The notes: a model not told the origin generated them from the letters alone. Numbered from the stretch's first letter, positions 34,385 through 43,671 are shown. The stretch: 64,000 bases of DNA from Nocardioides mangrovicus (GCF_003674065.1 NZ_RDBE01000010.1:400809-464808); one strand, 5' to 3'. Numbers and translations: made by a program.

Positions 34385-35754
34385 TCCGCGGCGGCGCCGG
34401 GACCGTGGGGGCCCGGCGCCGTCCGGGGGGCGACGACGGCACCGAGCACCGCCAGCACCACCACGACGCCGAGCACCAGCGTCAGCCCGAGACCCCGGGG
34501 GTCGACGGCCGCGATGACCGCCCCGCCGGCGCCGATGAAGACCGCCTGGGAGAGCTGGTCGGTCAGCTGCGCGGCCGCCGAGTGGTAGCCGACGTCGCTG
34601 GTCGCCGAGGCCTGCAGCAGCAGGTAGGACAACGACGAGAACGCCAGCCCCATCCCCAGTCCGGCCACGCCCCACAGCGGCAGCGACACCCAGGCCGGAC
34701 CGGCCTGCGGTGCCGCGACCACCAGTCCGCCCGCACCGGCGGCGATGCCGAGGAAGCCGAGACGCACGAGCGTGCCGCGGCCGACGTCGGGGTGGCGGGC
34801 CTGCCAGGCCGCCGAGGCCGACCAGCCCAACGAGCCCACGATCAGCGGAACCCCGGCGGCCGCGAGCGACCAGCCGTGCTGGGCGGTGAGCAGCAGCGGC
34901 AGGTAGGCGTTGACGGTGAAGAACGCACCGGCCACGAGACCGCGCGCCGCCACCACCGCCGGCGCACCCGCCCGCGCCCGCGCCGTGCCCGTCGGCCAGA
35001 GCCGGGCCACCGAGGGCACCAGCACGACGAGACCGACGACCACCACCGCCAACCCGGTGAGCGTCGGCCGCTCCCCGGCCCAGCTCAGCGCGGCCACGCC
35101 CGCCGCAGCGCCGAGCGCGGCCACCACCGGGGCCCGACGCCCCGCGTCCTGCGGCTGCGCCTCGTCCGGGCCGCGCACCAGTGAGCGCACCGCCGGCAGC
35201 ACCAGCGCCGTGGCCAGCACCACCAGCGGCAGCAGGCCGAGGAACACCACGTGCCACGACCACCGCTCGGTGACCCAGCCCGAGATCGGCGGACCGAGCA
35301 GCGACGGCACCACCCAGGCCGAGGAGATCAGGCCGAACACCGCCGGCTGCACCCGCGCGGGGTAGACCTCCGCGATGAGCACGTACACCGCCACTCCGAG
35401 CACGCCGGAACCCAGGCCCTGCAGCACCCGCCCGCCCAGCAGCTGAGTCATCGTGTCGGCGGTGCCGGCCACCACCAGCCCCACCCCGAACGTCGCGGGT
35501 GCGACCAGCAGCGCACGACCAGGACCGCGGGCGTCGCACCAGCGCCCGCCGAGCACCGTGCCCACCACGTTGGCGGCGACGAAGGAGACGAACGGCCAGG
35601 CGTAGGACGACACCGACCCCAGGTCGGCGATGAGCGCCGGCATCGCGGTGCTGACGCCCATCGCCTCGAAGGCGACCAGGCTGATGAGCAGCACGATGCC
35701 GACCGTGACCTCGCGGCGCCCCGGGGCGAGCAGCTCCTGCCGTACCCCGCTCAC
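34360..35754 (-). CDS. MFS transporter (drug:H+ antiporter-like)
   Basis: A 464-residue membrane protein with 12-14 hydrophobic helices. GGRWCDARGPGRALLVAP is the loop 2-3 motif A (GxxxDRxGRR-like) of the major facilitator superfamily. LLGGRVLQGLGSGVLGVAVYVLIAEVYPA matches drug-efflux members, and GPPISGWVTERWSWHVVF is motif C of antiporters. It probably exports a small compound with proton exchange; the substrate is unknown. GTG 35754 begins at the conserved N-terminus. Confidence 0.82.
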   Translation of the reverse strand: MSGVRQELLAPGRREVTVGIVLLISLVAFEAMGVSTAMPALIADLGSVSSYAWPFVSFVAANVVGTVLGGRWCDARGPGRALLVAPATFGVGLVVAGTADTMTQLLGGRVLQGLGSGVLGVAVYVLIAEVYPARVQPAVFGLISSAWVVPSLLGPPISGWVTERWSWHVVFLGLLPLVVLATALVLPAVRSLVRGPDEAQPQDAGRRAPVVAALGAAAGVAALSWAGERPTLTGLAVVVVGLVVLVPSVARLWPTGTARARAGAPAVVAARGLVAGAFFTVNAYLPLLLTAQHGWSLAAAGVPLIVGSLGWSASAAWQARHPDVGRGTLVRLGFLGIAAGAGGLVVAAPQAGPAWVSLPLWGVAGLGMGLAFSSLSYLLLQASATSDVGYHSAAAQLTDQLSQAVFIGAGGAVIAAVDPRGLGLTLVLGVVVVLAVLGAVVAPRTAPGPHGPGAAADQAFQGSR

Positions 35755-35774
35755 ACCCTCACTGTGTCACCGCA

Positions 35775-36950
35775 TCAGGGGCGCTGCACGACGACGGTGG
35801 TACGCGACGCGGTGTGACGCCGGCTGGGCGGGAGCATCACGACGTAGCGCACGCGCTGCTTGGTCGCAGGCACGGTGAAGGCGACCGTGCCGTCGGCGGC
35901 CAGCCGGGTGCGTGCCACCGTCACCAGCTCGCCGTCCTGCCGGGTCGCCAGCGTCACCAGGTCGCCGGGGTAGCCGCCGTCACCGTCGACCACGAGCGTC
36001 GCCTGCTTCGTGGCCACGGAGGTCGTCACCGAGAGCAGCGGGTGCATCGCCACCCGCCAGGTCAGGCTGTGCACGCTGCCCGAACGGAACCGGAAGTACG
36101 ACGTCCGATCCAGCGGCAGGGAGCTCACGGTGACCTGACCGTCGGCCCCCGACACCGCGGTCGAGACCCGCGCCCAGTGCCGGTCGAAGCGCTGCTCGAG
36201 CACCACGCGCTGCGCCGGGTTGGGTGTCGCACCGCTGGTCATCACCTGGGCGGTCAACCGGACACGCGCGCCGACGTCGGCCCGGTGGGCGGTGGCGGTG
36301 ATGCCGACCCCGGTGACCACGGGCGTAACGCCGGCGCTGGGGCTGGTGGTCGGGCTGCCCGACGGGCCGGCGCTCGCGGAGCCGGTCGGGGCGACCGGGA
36401 TCGTCGGCGAGCTCAGCGGATCGGGTGAGGGCGAGGGCACCACGTCCGACGGCGTGGCGCTGGGCCGGTGCGAACGGTGCGGGCGCGACTCGTGGCCGGC
36501 GCGGTGACTGGGCGAGGTGGTCGGCCGCGGCGTCAGGGCGGTGGCCGACGGGCGGTGGGTCGTCGCACCGCCGGCGGCACCGCTCGAAGTCGGCGGGGTG
36601 GTCTCCGGCGTGGCCTCGGGCGCGCCGATCACGTGGTGCGCGAACGTCTGGATCGGGTCGGGCAGCGAGCCGGTGTACGCCGCGGCGACCCCGCCGGTCG
36701 CCAGCGCGATGACGCAGCCCGCCGCTGCACCGATGGCCACGCGCCGGGGTGCGCGGGAGTGGAGCGCGACCACCGGTGCGGGCTCGCCGACGTCGTCCAC
36801 GCGGTCGGGCCGGCTCTGCCGGAACATCGCCCGGTAGCGCTCCTCGTCGGCCAGCTCGGCTTGCGTGCCAGGTGCCTGCAGCGCCCGCATCAGGTCCTCC
36901 TGCTGCTCATCGGTGGTCGGGTTCGTCTCGTCGTCGGGTGGCAGCGTCAC
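35775..36950 (-). CDS. Membrane protein with Ig-like extracellular domains, sigma-factor partner
   Basis: A 391-residue protein encoded immediately after an ECF sigma factor (GTGA overlap of 4 nt). The cytoplasmic N-terminus (1-70) is acidic and could bind sigma. One membrane helix lies at about 71-93. A long Pro/Ser/Thr linker (about 105-210) would span the cell wall. The C-terminal half has two Ig-like beta modules: VGARVRLTAQVMTSG... and QATLVVDGDGGYPGDLVTLAT.... It is likely an anti-sigma or surface sensor, but no known anti-sigma domain is recognisable. GTG 36950 is preferred to TTG 36953 because of the overlap. Confidence 0.6.
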   Translation of the reverse strand: MTLPPDDETNPTTDEQQEDLMRALQAPGTQAELADEERYRAMFRQSRPDRVDDVGEPAPVVALHSRAPRRVAIGAAAGCVIALATGGVAAAYTGSLPDPIQTFAHHVIGAPEATPETTPPTSSGAAGGATTHRPSATALTPRPTTSPSHRAGHESRPHRSHRPSATPSDVVPSPSPDPLSSPTIPVAPTGSASAGPSGSPTTSPSAGVTPVVTGVGITATAHRADVGARVRLTAQVMTSGATPNPAQRVVLEQRFDRHWARVSTAVSGADGQVTVSSLPLDRTSYFRFRSGSVHSLTWRVAMHPLLSVTTSVATKQATLVVDGDGGYPGDLVTLATRQDGELVTVARTRLAADGTVAFTVPATKQRVRYVVMLPPSRRHTASRTTVVVQRP

Positions 36951-37693
36951 CAACCCACCTCCCGCCCCGGTGGGGCCTCGGGACTCTCCCGGAGCCCCTT
37001 GGCCAGGGCGCGCAGCGCCCGGTGGACGGTGACCCGGACGGTGCCGGGCTTCTTCCCCAGCAGCCGGGCGACGTCGGCGACGTCGAGGCCCGCCACCACC
37101 CGCAGCACCACCATCTCGGCCTGCAGGGCCGGCAGCGTGGCCACCAGCCGCAACGCCCGTGCGGTCGCCTCGCGCTCGTCGACCTCGTGCTCGGCGCTGG
37201 GCGCGACGCCGGTCTCGGGCATGGCCGCGTCGTCGGCGCCCAGCACCAGGCGTGGACGGCGGTCACGGGCCCGCGCCTGGTCGACCGCACGGTGCCGGGC
37301 GATGGTGAACAGCCAGGCCCGGAACTCCGGGACGCCACCGCTGAAGCCGGCCAGCCCGCGCACCACGTGCATCCAGGTGTCGGCGGCGAGGTCCTCGGGA
37401 GCGTCGTCGCCGCGCACCGTCAGGTAGCGCAGCAGCGGCGGGTGCAGCGCCCGCCAGACCTCGGCGAACCCCTGCTCGTCCCCTGCGCGCGCAGCGGCCA
37501 GCGCCGACTCCAGGTCGTGCCGTCCTCCCCACGAGGCCTCGACCGCGTCCTGGCCCAGGTGCTGGCCGGACTCCTGGCCGGACTCCTGACAGGTCCCCTC
37601 GTCGGGCTCCTGCACGACCTCACGGGTCCGAGGCAGTGAGGCCTCGGACCCGTGGGGCGCCGTTCGGTGGTCGCGCTCGGTCAGCGCGGTCAC
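36947..37693 (-). CDS. ECF-family RNA polymerase sigma factor with N-terminal extension
   Basis: A 248-residue sigma factor. The first 55 residues are a polar extension including the repeat ESGQESGQ. Region 2 (about 65-130) contains LRYLTVRGDDAPEDLAADTWMHVVRGL and WLFTIARHRAVDQARAR. Region 4 (about 185-235) contains LPALQAEMVVLRVVAGLDVADVARLLGKKPGTVRVTVHRALR, the HTH that reads the -35 box. GTG 37693 directly abuts GGAG, so the true start may be internal and remove part of the extension. It lies 33 nt downstream of the Ig-repeat protein and is coupled to the membrane protein after it. Confidence 0.85.
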   Translation of the reverse strand: MTALTERDHRTAPHGSEASLPRTREVVQEPDEGTCQESGQESGQHLGQDAVEASWGGRHDLESALAAARAGDEQGFAEVWRALHPPLLRYLTVRGDDAPEDLAADTWMHVVRGLAGFSGGVPEFRAWLFTIARHRAVDQARARDRRPRLVLGADDAAMPETGVAPSAEHEVDEREATARALRLVATLPALQAEMVVLRVVAGLDVADVARLLGKKPGTVRVTVHRALRALAKGLRESPEAPPGREVGW

Positions 37694-37726
37694 CTCCGCA
37701 GGATGAGTACTGATGGGACTGGGCGG

Positions 37727-38728
37727 CTAGTTCACCACGGTCCCGCTGGTGCTGGCCGCGTAGCGCTGGTTGCCGTCGAAGGCGAGGCGGTACGCGGTGC
37801 CCGGGGACTGCGGTCGGCGGAACTGGACGACACCGCGCGAGCCGGTGCGGTGGGTGGCCACCTCGACCCAGGTCGTCGAGCCCGCCGCGTGGGTCCACAG
37901 GCTCACGCGGGTCGAGCGGACGGCGTGGCCGCCACTGCGCAGCTGACCACTGACCACGAACCGCTGGTGGGCGCCGTCGCGGCCCCGGATCGACAGCGAC
38001 GTCGCGGCCTGCTGGCGCACGTGCACCCGCACGGTGCCGCTGTGCGAGGGCCGGAAGACCTGGCTGCCCAGGTACTGCAGCCGGTACGCCGTGGTGCGGC
38101 CGGGGCGGACGTGGAACGCGATGCCGCCGTGGGCGCCGGTGCGGGCGATGTTGACGAAGTGCCAGCCGCTCTGCCCGGACCGGTGACCCAGGAGCAGCAC
38201 CTGACGGTTCGGCAGCCCGACGCGGCCCGAGCGCAGGTGCCCGCGGACGATGGCGGTGCCGTTGGGCCCGATGGCCCGCTTCGTGGCGCGGACCGAGAGC
38301 GTGGTGCCCAGGCGGTGGGCGTGGTGGGTCTTCTCGCTGACCACGACCCGCACGGTGCCGCTGCTGCTCGGGCGCGCGTCGGTGGCGCCGTCGTAGTGCC
38401 AGCGGTAGAGGGTGGTCACATCGGGCGTCACCTGCAGCGAGACACCGCCGTTGGTCCCCGCGACGCTGGTGCCCACCGGCGCGTAGCCGGAGGTGCCGGG
38501 CGTGTGCGCCTCCAGGCTCACCGTGCGGCCGGCCCCCGAGCCGCCGGCCACGGCGAGGTCGCCGGTGATGGTGTCGGTGCCACCGGGCTGCACCGTGGCC
38601 TGCAGGCTCCGGATCGAGATCGACGTCGCGGCCAGGTCGTCGGCGTGCGCCGGTGCGCTGACCAGCGCGCCCGCCGTGGCCGCGGTCAGGGCGACGGCGG
38701 CGCCGCCCAGTCTCCACAGATTTCTCAT
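37727..38728 (-). CDS. Secreted protein of three Ig-like repeats
   Basis: A 333-residue exported protein. Residues 1-29 are a Sec signal (VALTAATAGALVSAPAHA). The remainder is three copies of a module of about 95-100 residues. Each begins with a strand such as TSISIRS, TTLSVRA or TSLSIRG, has a central G-hairpin, and ends with a TxYR(W/L) strand and a SGTVRV-type segment (SSSGTVRVVVSE, SHSGTVRVHVRQ, STSGTVVN). It resembles bacterial Ig-like or adhesin-type domains of cell-surface proteins; no enzyme motif. ATG 38728 has AAGGAG upstream. It is followed by the sigma / Ig membrane protein pair, which it probably shares a transcript with. Confidence 0.65.
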   Translation of the reverse strand: MRNLWRLGGAAVALTAATAGALVSAPAHADDLAATSISIRSLQATVQPGGTDTITGDLAVAGGSGAGRTVSLEAHTPGTSGYAPVGTSVAGTNGGVSLQVTPDVTTLYRWHYDGATDARPSSSGTVRVVVSEKTHHAHRLGTTLSVRATKRAIGPNGTAIVRGHLRSGRVGLPNRQVLLLGHRSGQSGWHFVNIARTGAHGGIAFHVRPGRTTAYRLQYLGSQVFRPSHSGTVRVHVRQQAATSLSIRGRDGAHQRFVVSGQLRSGGHAVRSTRVSLWTHAAGSTTWVEVATHRTGSRGVVQFRRPQSPGTAYRLAFDGNQRYAASTSGTVVN

Positions 38729-38802
38729 GTCCTCGCTCCTTCGCGGGGTCGTGTCCTGCCACCTAGAGCGCCCCGGTCGACCCATGCGTTACAGATGGAC
38801 GC

Positions 38803-39585
38803 ATGGACCAGCGATCGGCCTATCTCGCCGCCTACGACGAGCAGCTGCGCGGGGCGGCGGAGATCCCGAACGCCGTCTCGACGACCCGGCTGGGACCGCT
38901 GTACCTCGCCCGCTTCCGCAGCGGCCGAGGCTTCGTGGGCTACCGCGACCTCGCCGGCGCCGACGCGGCGACCATCGCCGGGTGGGTGGGCGAGGTCGTC
39001 GAGCACTTCGCCGACCCGCCGGTCAACGACCTGGAGTGGAAGACCCGCGGCCACGACGACGCACCCGGCCTGCACGACGCGCTGCTCGCGCACGGGTTCG
39101 TCCCCGAGGAGCAGGAGTCGGTCATGGTCGGGGAGGCCCGACTCCTGACCGAGGCGGTCGAGCTGCCCGCCGGCGTGAGGCTGCGCGCCGTCACCGAGGA
39201 GGGCGACGTCCGCGCCGCGAGCGCCGTGGCCGACCGGATCTTCGGCGACCCGGTCTCGACCCACCGGGCCGACAGCGTTCTGCGGAGCCTGGCCGGCGGC
39301 TCGCAGCTGTGGGTGGCCGAGGCCGACGGGGAGATCGTCTCCACCGGCCGCATCGAGCCGGTGCCCGGCACCGAGTTCGCCGGTCTGTGGGGCGGGGTCA
39401 CCGTTCCGCAGTGGCGCGGCCGCGGCGTCTACCGGGCGCTGACCGCGGCCCGCGCCCGGGCGGCCCTCGACCTGGGCAAGCGGCTCCTCAACAGCGACTC
39501 CACGCAGTTCTCCCGCCCCATCCTCGAGCGGTCCGGCCTGGTCAAGGTCACCACGACCACGCCCTACCAGCGCGGCGCGTCATAG
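38803..39585 (+). CDS. GNAT-family N-acetyltransferase
   Basis: A 260-residue protein. The C-terminal half (about 125-255) is a GNAT domain: VRLRAVTEEGDVRAASAVAD opens it, LWVAEADGEIVSTGRIEPVPG is beta 3-4, and VTVPQWRGRGVYRALTAARAR contains the acetyl-CoA-binding QWRGRG. The N-terminal 120 residues are an extra domain of similar size, so it may be a tandem GNAT with a degenerate first copy. Substrate unknown. It is read toward the oxidoreductase gene 10 nt downstream. Confidence 0.78.
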   Translation: MDQRSAYLAAYDEQLRGAAEIPNAVSTTRLGPLYLARFRSGRGFVGYRDLAGADAATIAGWVGEVVEHFADPPVNDLEWKTRGHDDAPGLHDALLAHGFVPEEQESVMVGEARLLTEAVELPAGVRLRAVTEEGDVRAASAVADRIFGDPVSTHRADSVLRSLAGGSQLWVAEADGEIVSTGRIEPVPGTEFAGLWGGVTVPQWRGRGVYRALTAARARAALDLGKRLLNSDSTQFSRPILERSGLVKVTTTTPYQRGAS

Positions 39586-39595
39586 CGTGGGGCTC

Positions 39596-40612
39596 ATGCG
39601 AGCAGCCGTGTACCGAGAGACCGGGGACGCCGACGTCGTGGAGCTGGTCGAGCGCGAGCCGGGCGAGCCCGGGCCCGGTGAGGTCCGGGTGCGGGTGGTC
39701 CGCTCCGGCGTCAACCCCACCGACTGGAAGATCCGGGCCGGGCTGAGCGGCTCGATGGCGGCCGAGGAGGTCGTGCCCAACCAGGACGGCGCCGGCGTCG
39801 TCGACGCCGTCGGTGAGGGCGTCGACCTCACCGTCGGCGACCGCGTCGGCATCATCCTCGCCGCCTACCAGCGGCCCACCGGCACCGCCCAGGAGCAGAC
39901 CGTGGTCCCCGCCGAGCGGGTGTTCGTGCTGCCCGAGGGCGCGAGCTTCGACGTCGGCGCCGACGTCGGCGTGCCCGCACTGACCGCCCATCGCGCGCTG
40001 ACGACGTCCGAGGGTGGGCCCGAGCGGCTCTCCCCCGGCGCGCTGGCGGGCCGCACCGTGCTGGTCGCCGGCGGTGCGGGGGCCGTGGGCAACGCCGCCA
40101 TCCAGCTCGCCCGCTGGGCCGGCGCCACGGTGATCACCACCGTCAGCGGGCCCGAGAAGGCGGAGCTGGCCACCGCCGCGGGCGCGCACCACGTGCTGAA
40201 CTACCGCACCGAGGACGTCGTCGCCGAGGTCCGTCGCGTCGCGCCCGACGGCGCCGACGTCGTCGTGGAGGTCTCGCCGGCGCAGAACCTCGCGCTGGAC
40301 CTGCAGCTGCTGCGCACCGCCGGCACCATCGCGATCTACGCCAACAACGGCGGCGACGAGGTGCCGCTGAAGATCCGCGAGACGTTCGCGACCAACGCCC
40401 GGTTCCAGTTCGTCTTCCTCTACACCGTGCCGCCGGCCGCGCTGCGCGCCGGGATGGACGACGTCGTGGCCGCGATCGCCGACGGCGGCTTCGGCGTCGG
40501 CGAGGAGCACGGGCTGCCGCTGCTTCACTTCTCCTTGGAGCAGACCGCCGAGGCGCACCGGGCGGTCGAGGACGGCGCGGTCGGCAAGGTCCTCATCGAC
40601 GTGGCACCCTGA
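39596..40612 (+). CDS. NADPH:quinone oxidoreductase-like MDR-family enzyme
   Basis: A 338-residue zinc-free medium-chain reductase. VVRSGVNPTDWKIRAGL, VPNQDGAGVVDAVGEGV and VLVAGGAGAVGNAAIQLARWAGATVI (the GxGxVG NADPH fold) define it. The catalytic and structural zinc cysteines of alcohol dehydrogenases are absent, so it is a quinone oxidoreductase-type enzyme acting on enones or quinones. TAGCGT (39583-39588) ends 7 nt before ATG 39596, suggesting a leaderless transcript that begins at the end of the GNAT gene. Confidence 0.85.
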   Translation: MRAAVYRETGDADVVELVEREPGEPGPGEVRVRVVRSGVNPTDWKIRAGLSGSMAAEEVVPNQDGAGVVDAVGEGVDLTVGDRVGIILAAYQRPTGTAQEQTVVPAERVFVLPEGASFDVGADVGVPALTAHRALTTSEGGPERLSPGALAGRTVLVAGGAGAVGNAAIQLARWAGATVITTVSGPEKAELATAAGAHHVLNYRTEDVVAEVRRVAPDGADVVVEVSPAQNLALDLQLLRTAGTIAIYANNGGDEVPLKIRETFATNARFQFVFLYTVPPAALRAGMDDVVAAIADGGFGVGEEHGLPLLHFSLEQTAEAHRAVEDGAVGKVLIDVAP

Positions 40613-40719
40613 CACGCCCACGACACCTGCTCGGCGGTGACCGCGAGGACGCGATCCCACCGTCGCGCACCAGCGCTCGCTCAGCGGCCTCTCAGTGCCA
40701 CTGGCTACTGTCGAGCGAC

Positions 40720-41664
40720 ATGCTGCACGCCTCCGACGCCCGCCGGGTCGCCGTCGTCCTCAACGCCGGATCGCGCCGCGGTGCCGCCAGCACCGCGCAG
40801 GTGCGCCGGCTGCTGGCCGACAGCCCCTTCGCCGACCTCAGCGTCGACGAGGTGAGCGACCCCCGCCGGCTGCCCGACGTCATCGCCGAGCGGGTGGGCC
40901 AGCAGGTCGACCTGCTGGTGGTGGGCGGCGGCGACGGCACCATCAGCTGCGCCGCCGACCACGTGGCCGGCACCGCGGTCACCTTGGGCGTCCTGCCGCT
41001 GGGCACCGCCAACGACTTCGCCCGCACGCTGCAGCTGCCTACGGACCTGGGCTCGGCGGTCCACACGCTGGTGGCGGGCAAGGTGGTCGACGTCGACCTC
41101 GGGCGCGTCGACGGACGGGCCTTCCTCAACGTGGCCTCGGTCGGGCTGTCGGTGGGCGTCACCGAGCGGCTGACCCCGGGGCTGAAGAAGCGGCTCGGGC
41201 CGCTGGCCTACCCCGTGGCCACGCTGGCGGCCTACCGCCACCACGAGCCGTTCACCGCACGCCTGGAGTTCCCCGACGGCGACCATGAGCCCCGCGAGCT
41301 CACCGATCTGCTCCAGGTGGCCGTCGGCAACGGCCGCCACTACGGCGGCGGCAACGCGGTCTCGCCGACCGCCTCGCTCGACGACCACCTGCTCGACGTC
41401 TACGCGGTCGTGCGCGGCCGGTTGCGCGACCACCTGCGGATCGTGGGTGGCCTCAAGGACGGCCGGCTGGTCGAGCACGAGCAGGTCGCGCACGTGACCA
41501 CCCGCCGCGTGCGGGTCGTCACCGACCCGCCGCTGCCGGTCAACCTCGACGGTGAGGTCGCCGCGCTCACGCCGGCCGAGTTCGCCGTCGAGCGCAACGC
41601 GGTGCACGTCGTGGTGCCGCTGGCCACCGACACGGTCCGCCTCGACGGCGAGCGCGCCGGCTGA
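40720..41664 (+). CDS. Diacylglycerol kinase-family lipid kinase
   Basis: A 314-residue cytoplasmic kinase of the DagK/YegS group. VVLNAGSRRGAAS is the N-terminal conserved block, LLVVGGGDGTISCA the nucleotide-binding GGGDGT motif and LPLGTANDFARTL the third. The C-terminal beta domain ends with NLDGEVA, the conserved acidic metal site. It phosphorylates diacylglycerol or a similar lipid and recycles it into phospholipid. A TACTGT box (40706-40711) lies 8 nt before ATG 40720. Confidence 0.87.
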   Translation: MLHASDARRVAVVLNAGSRRGAASTAQVRRLLADSPFADLSVDEVSDPRRLPDVIAERVGQQVDLLVVGGGDGTISCAADHVAGTAVTLGVLPLGTANDFARTLQLPTDLGSAVHTLVAGKVVDVDLGRVDGRAFLNVASVGLSVGVTERLTPGLKKRLGPLAYPVATLAAYRHHEPFTARLEFPDGDHEPRELTDLLQVAVGNGRHYGGGNAVSPTASLDDHLLDVYAVVRGRLRDHLRIVGGLKDGRLVEHEQVAHVTTRRVRVVTDPPLPVNLDGEVAALTPAEFAVERNAVHVVVPLATDTVRLDGERAG

Positions 41665-41706
41665 TGGCCGGCGGCCGGCCCACCCGGGGCTGGACACGCG
41701 GACCGA

Positions 41707-41756
41707 AACGTCTCAGGGACCCGGCACCATCGTCGGTGCCGAGCCCCTGAGGCGTT
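41707..41756. terminator. Bidirectional stem-loop between lipid kinase and bldC
   Basis: Nested stem: outer arms AACGTCTCAGGG / CCCTGAGGCGTT with one mismatch and inner arms CGGCACC / GGTGCCG. It lies 42 nt after the kinase stop and 16 nt from the bldC stop on the other strand. Confidence 0.7.
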
Positions 41757-41772
41757 GAGCCGTGGTCGGCCT

Positions 41773-41988
41773 TCAGGCCTGACGGCGGTCGCGCTGCTGC
41801 GGGATGACGCCACCCAGCAGCTGCTTGACCTCGGACTCCAGGTAGCGCCGGTGTCCACCCAGCGTGCGGATCGACGTCAGCTTGCCGGCCTTGGCCCAGC
41901 GGGTCACGGTCTTCGGGTCGACCCGGAAGAGCGCGGCCACCTCGGCCGGAGTGAGCAGAGTTTCTGAATCATCAGGACGCACAACCAT
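41773..41988 (-). CDS. bldC: BldC-family developmental regulator
   Basis: A 71-residue MerR-like DNA-binding protein. LLTPAEVAALFRVDPKTVTRWAKAGKL is the HTH and SIRTLGGHRRYLESEVKQLL the wing. BldC of Streptomyces binds direct repeats cooperatively and holds back differentiation; homologues are kept in most actinobacteria, so the gene does not by itself imply sporulation. Length matches the family (68-72). ATG 41988 has an AAGGGGGG purine run upstream. Its position near DUF3073 and purM is the usual actinobacterial context. Confidence 0.93.
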   Translation of the reverse strand: MVVRPDDSETLLTPAEVAALFRVDPKTVTRWAKAGKLTSIRTLGGHRRYLESEVKQLLGGVIPQQRDRRQA

Positions 41989-42129
41989 GATGCGGCCCCC
42001 CTTTGGTGTGGTTGCTTCGGTTAACGGGCTTCGGCGGCTCCCCAACCGCTTCGGCTTGCCTAGAGTGTGCCACTCCCTGGCGGAGATGGAAACCCCTAAC
42101 TTCACGATATTTGCGGACAAACGCTCAGG

Positions 42130-42156
42130 GCAGTCCGTCCGGACTGCTCCTAGACT
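42130..42156 (+). promoter_or_regulatory. Promoter with inverted repeat upstream of the amino acid dehydrogenase
   Basis: GCAGTCC-GTCC-GGACTGC (42130-42147) is a 7-bp inverted repeat just upstream of TAGACT (42151-42156), a -10 candidate 110 bp before the start at 42267. The repeat would cover the -35 region, as expected of a repressor site. The rest of the 278-bp gap from bldC (41989-42266) holds no further gene that I can see. Confidence 0.45.
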
Positions 42157-42266
42157 GTCCAGACCTGGGCGATGAAGGCGTACACGCCGGGAATCGTCAC
42201 CACTGCGCCGTGCGTCCGCTCTCGCGCGACCCGGCCCCCGACGACGACCTGGATCGAGGCGCCACC

Positions 42267-43394
42267 ATGTCCGGCCACGACGAGCAGTCGAATCGCCCCA
42301 TTCGTCACATCGATCACACCGATGCCACCCTGTTCGGTCTTTTCGAGGACCACGAGCAGGTCGTGTTCTCCCAATCGAGGCGCTCGGGGCTGCAGGTGAT
42401 CGTCGCGATCCACTCCACCGCGCGCGGGCCGGCCCTGGGTGGCACCCGCTTCTTCGACTACCCCGGCGGCGAGGCCGAGGCGGTCCGCGACGCCCTCGCG
42501 CTCTCGCGCGGGATGACCTACAAGGCCGCGCTTGCCGGTCTAGACCTTGGGGGCGGCAAAGCGGTGATCCTCGGCGATCCACCGGTGGCGAAGACCGCGC
42601 CGCTGCTGCGCGACTACGGCGCCTTCGTGGAGTCGCTGGGCGGGCGCTACATCACCGCCTGCGACGTCGGGACGTCCTCGCCCGACATGGACGTCATCGC
42701 CGGTGAGACCAGGTTCGTCACCGGACGGGCGGGCGACAGCTCGGTGCTCACGGCCTACGGGGTCCACTGCGGCATGCGGGCCGCGGCCGAGGCGGCGTGG
42801 GGCGAGCCGTCGCTGGCCGGGCGCACCGTCGGGGTGGCCGGCGTCGGCAAGGTGGGCGGCCATCTGGTCGACCTGCTGATCGAGGACGGCGCGCGGGTGG
42901 TCGTCACCGACGTCCACCGGCCCGCCGTCGAGGCCCTGCTCACCGCGCACCCCGAGGTCGGGGTGGTCGACTCCGAGCGGGCCCTGGTGGCCGCCGAGCT
43001 CGACGTCTACGCCCCGTGCGCGATGGGGGGCGCTCTGAGCGACGACGTCGTGGCGGCGCTGCGGGCGCGGGTGGTGTGCGGGGCCGCCAACAACCAGCTG
43101 GCCCACGCCGGCGTGGCGCAGCGGCTCGCCGAGCGCGGGATCCTCTACGCCCCGGACTACTGCGTCAACGCCGGCGGACTGATCCAGGTCGCCGACGAGC
43201 TCGACGGCCTCGACCTCGACCGCGCTCGCTCGCGGGCCGCCCTGATCTACGACACCACCCGCGAGGTGCTGCGCATCGCCGAGCAGGAGTCGATCCCGCC
43301 CGCGCTCGCCGCCGACCGACTGGCCGAGCAGCGCATCGCGCACGGACCGGGTCTACCCGCCTCCGCACCGGCATCTGGACCGGGGCAGGGCTGA
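42267..43394 (+). CDS. vdh: Glu/Leu/Phe/Val dehydrogenase, probably valine dehydrogenase
   Basis: A 375-residue NAD-dependent enzyme that oxidatively deaminates a branched-chain amino acid to the 2-oxo acid. [21 protein letters not shown] carries two Lys of the active site, including the GGGK motif. [13 protein letters not shown] follows, and [18 protein letters not shown] is the NAD fold. [10 protein letters not shown] and [16 protein letters not shown] are late conserved blocks. The order and length match valine/leucine dehydrogenases of actinomycetes; substrate preference is inferred. ATG 42267 has a purine-rich upstream segment but no strong ribosome site. Confidence 0.85.
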   Translation: MSGHDEQSNRPIRHIDHTDATLFGLFEDHEQVVFSQSRRSGLQVIVAIHSTARGPALGGTRFFDYPGGEAEAVRDALALSRGMTYKAALAGLDLGGGKAVILGDPPVAKTAPLLRDYGAFVESLGGRYITACDVGTSSPDMDVIAGETRFVTGRAGDSSVLTAYGVHCGMRAAAEAAWGEPSLAGRTVGVAGVGKVGGHLVDLLIEDGARVVVTDVHRPAVEALLTAHPEVGVVDSERALVAAELDVYAPCAMGGALSDDVVAALRARVVCGAANNQLAHAGVAQRLAERGILYAPDYCVNAGGLIQVADELDGLDLDRARSRAALIYDTTREVLRIAEQESIPPALAADRLAEQRIAHGPGLPASAPASGPGQG

Positions 43395-43441
43395 GCCGCC
43401 GAGGAGGCGGCTAGCGCCACCCCGTCCCCGCCGTGGAGGGG

Positions 43442-43633
43442 TCAGTCGGAACGACGGGAATAGTCGGACCACTCGTCGTGACCGTCGAGCTCCTCCTCGG
43501 AGTCGACGTCGGCGGCATGATCCTCACCCCCGTGAAGCTCACGAGCCAGGGCGCCGAAGTCCGTCTCGTGAGTGCGGTACTTCAGATCCCTGGCGACCTT
43601 GGTCTGCTTCGCCTTTGCACGGCCGCGCCCCAT
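43442..43633 (-). CDS. DUF3073 family protein, 63 aa
   Basis: A 63-residue, highly charged small protein. It begins with the basic MGRGRAKAKQTKVARDLKY and ends with an acidic segment (DSEEELDGHDEWSDY). This is the actinobacterial DUF3073 family, found next to purM; function unknown. GAGGGGG lies about 10 nt upstream of ATG 43633. The upstream region contains the palindrome at 43672-43685. Confidence 0.88.
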   Translation of the reverse strand: MGRGRAKAKQTKVARDLKYRTHETDFGALARELHGGEDHAADVDSEEELDGHDEWSDYSRRSD

Positions 43634-43671
43634 AGGGTCCGACCCCCTCGCAGAATCGGCCGGCGTCGCCC

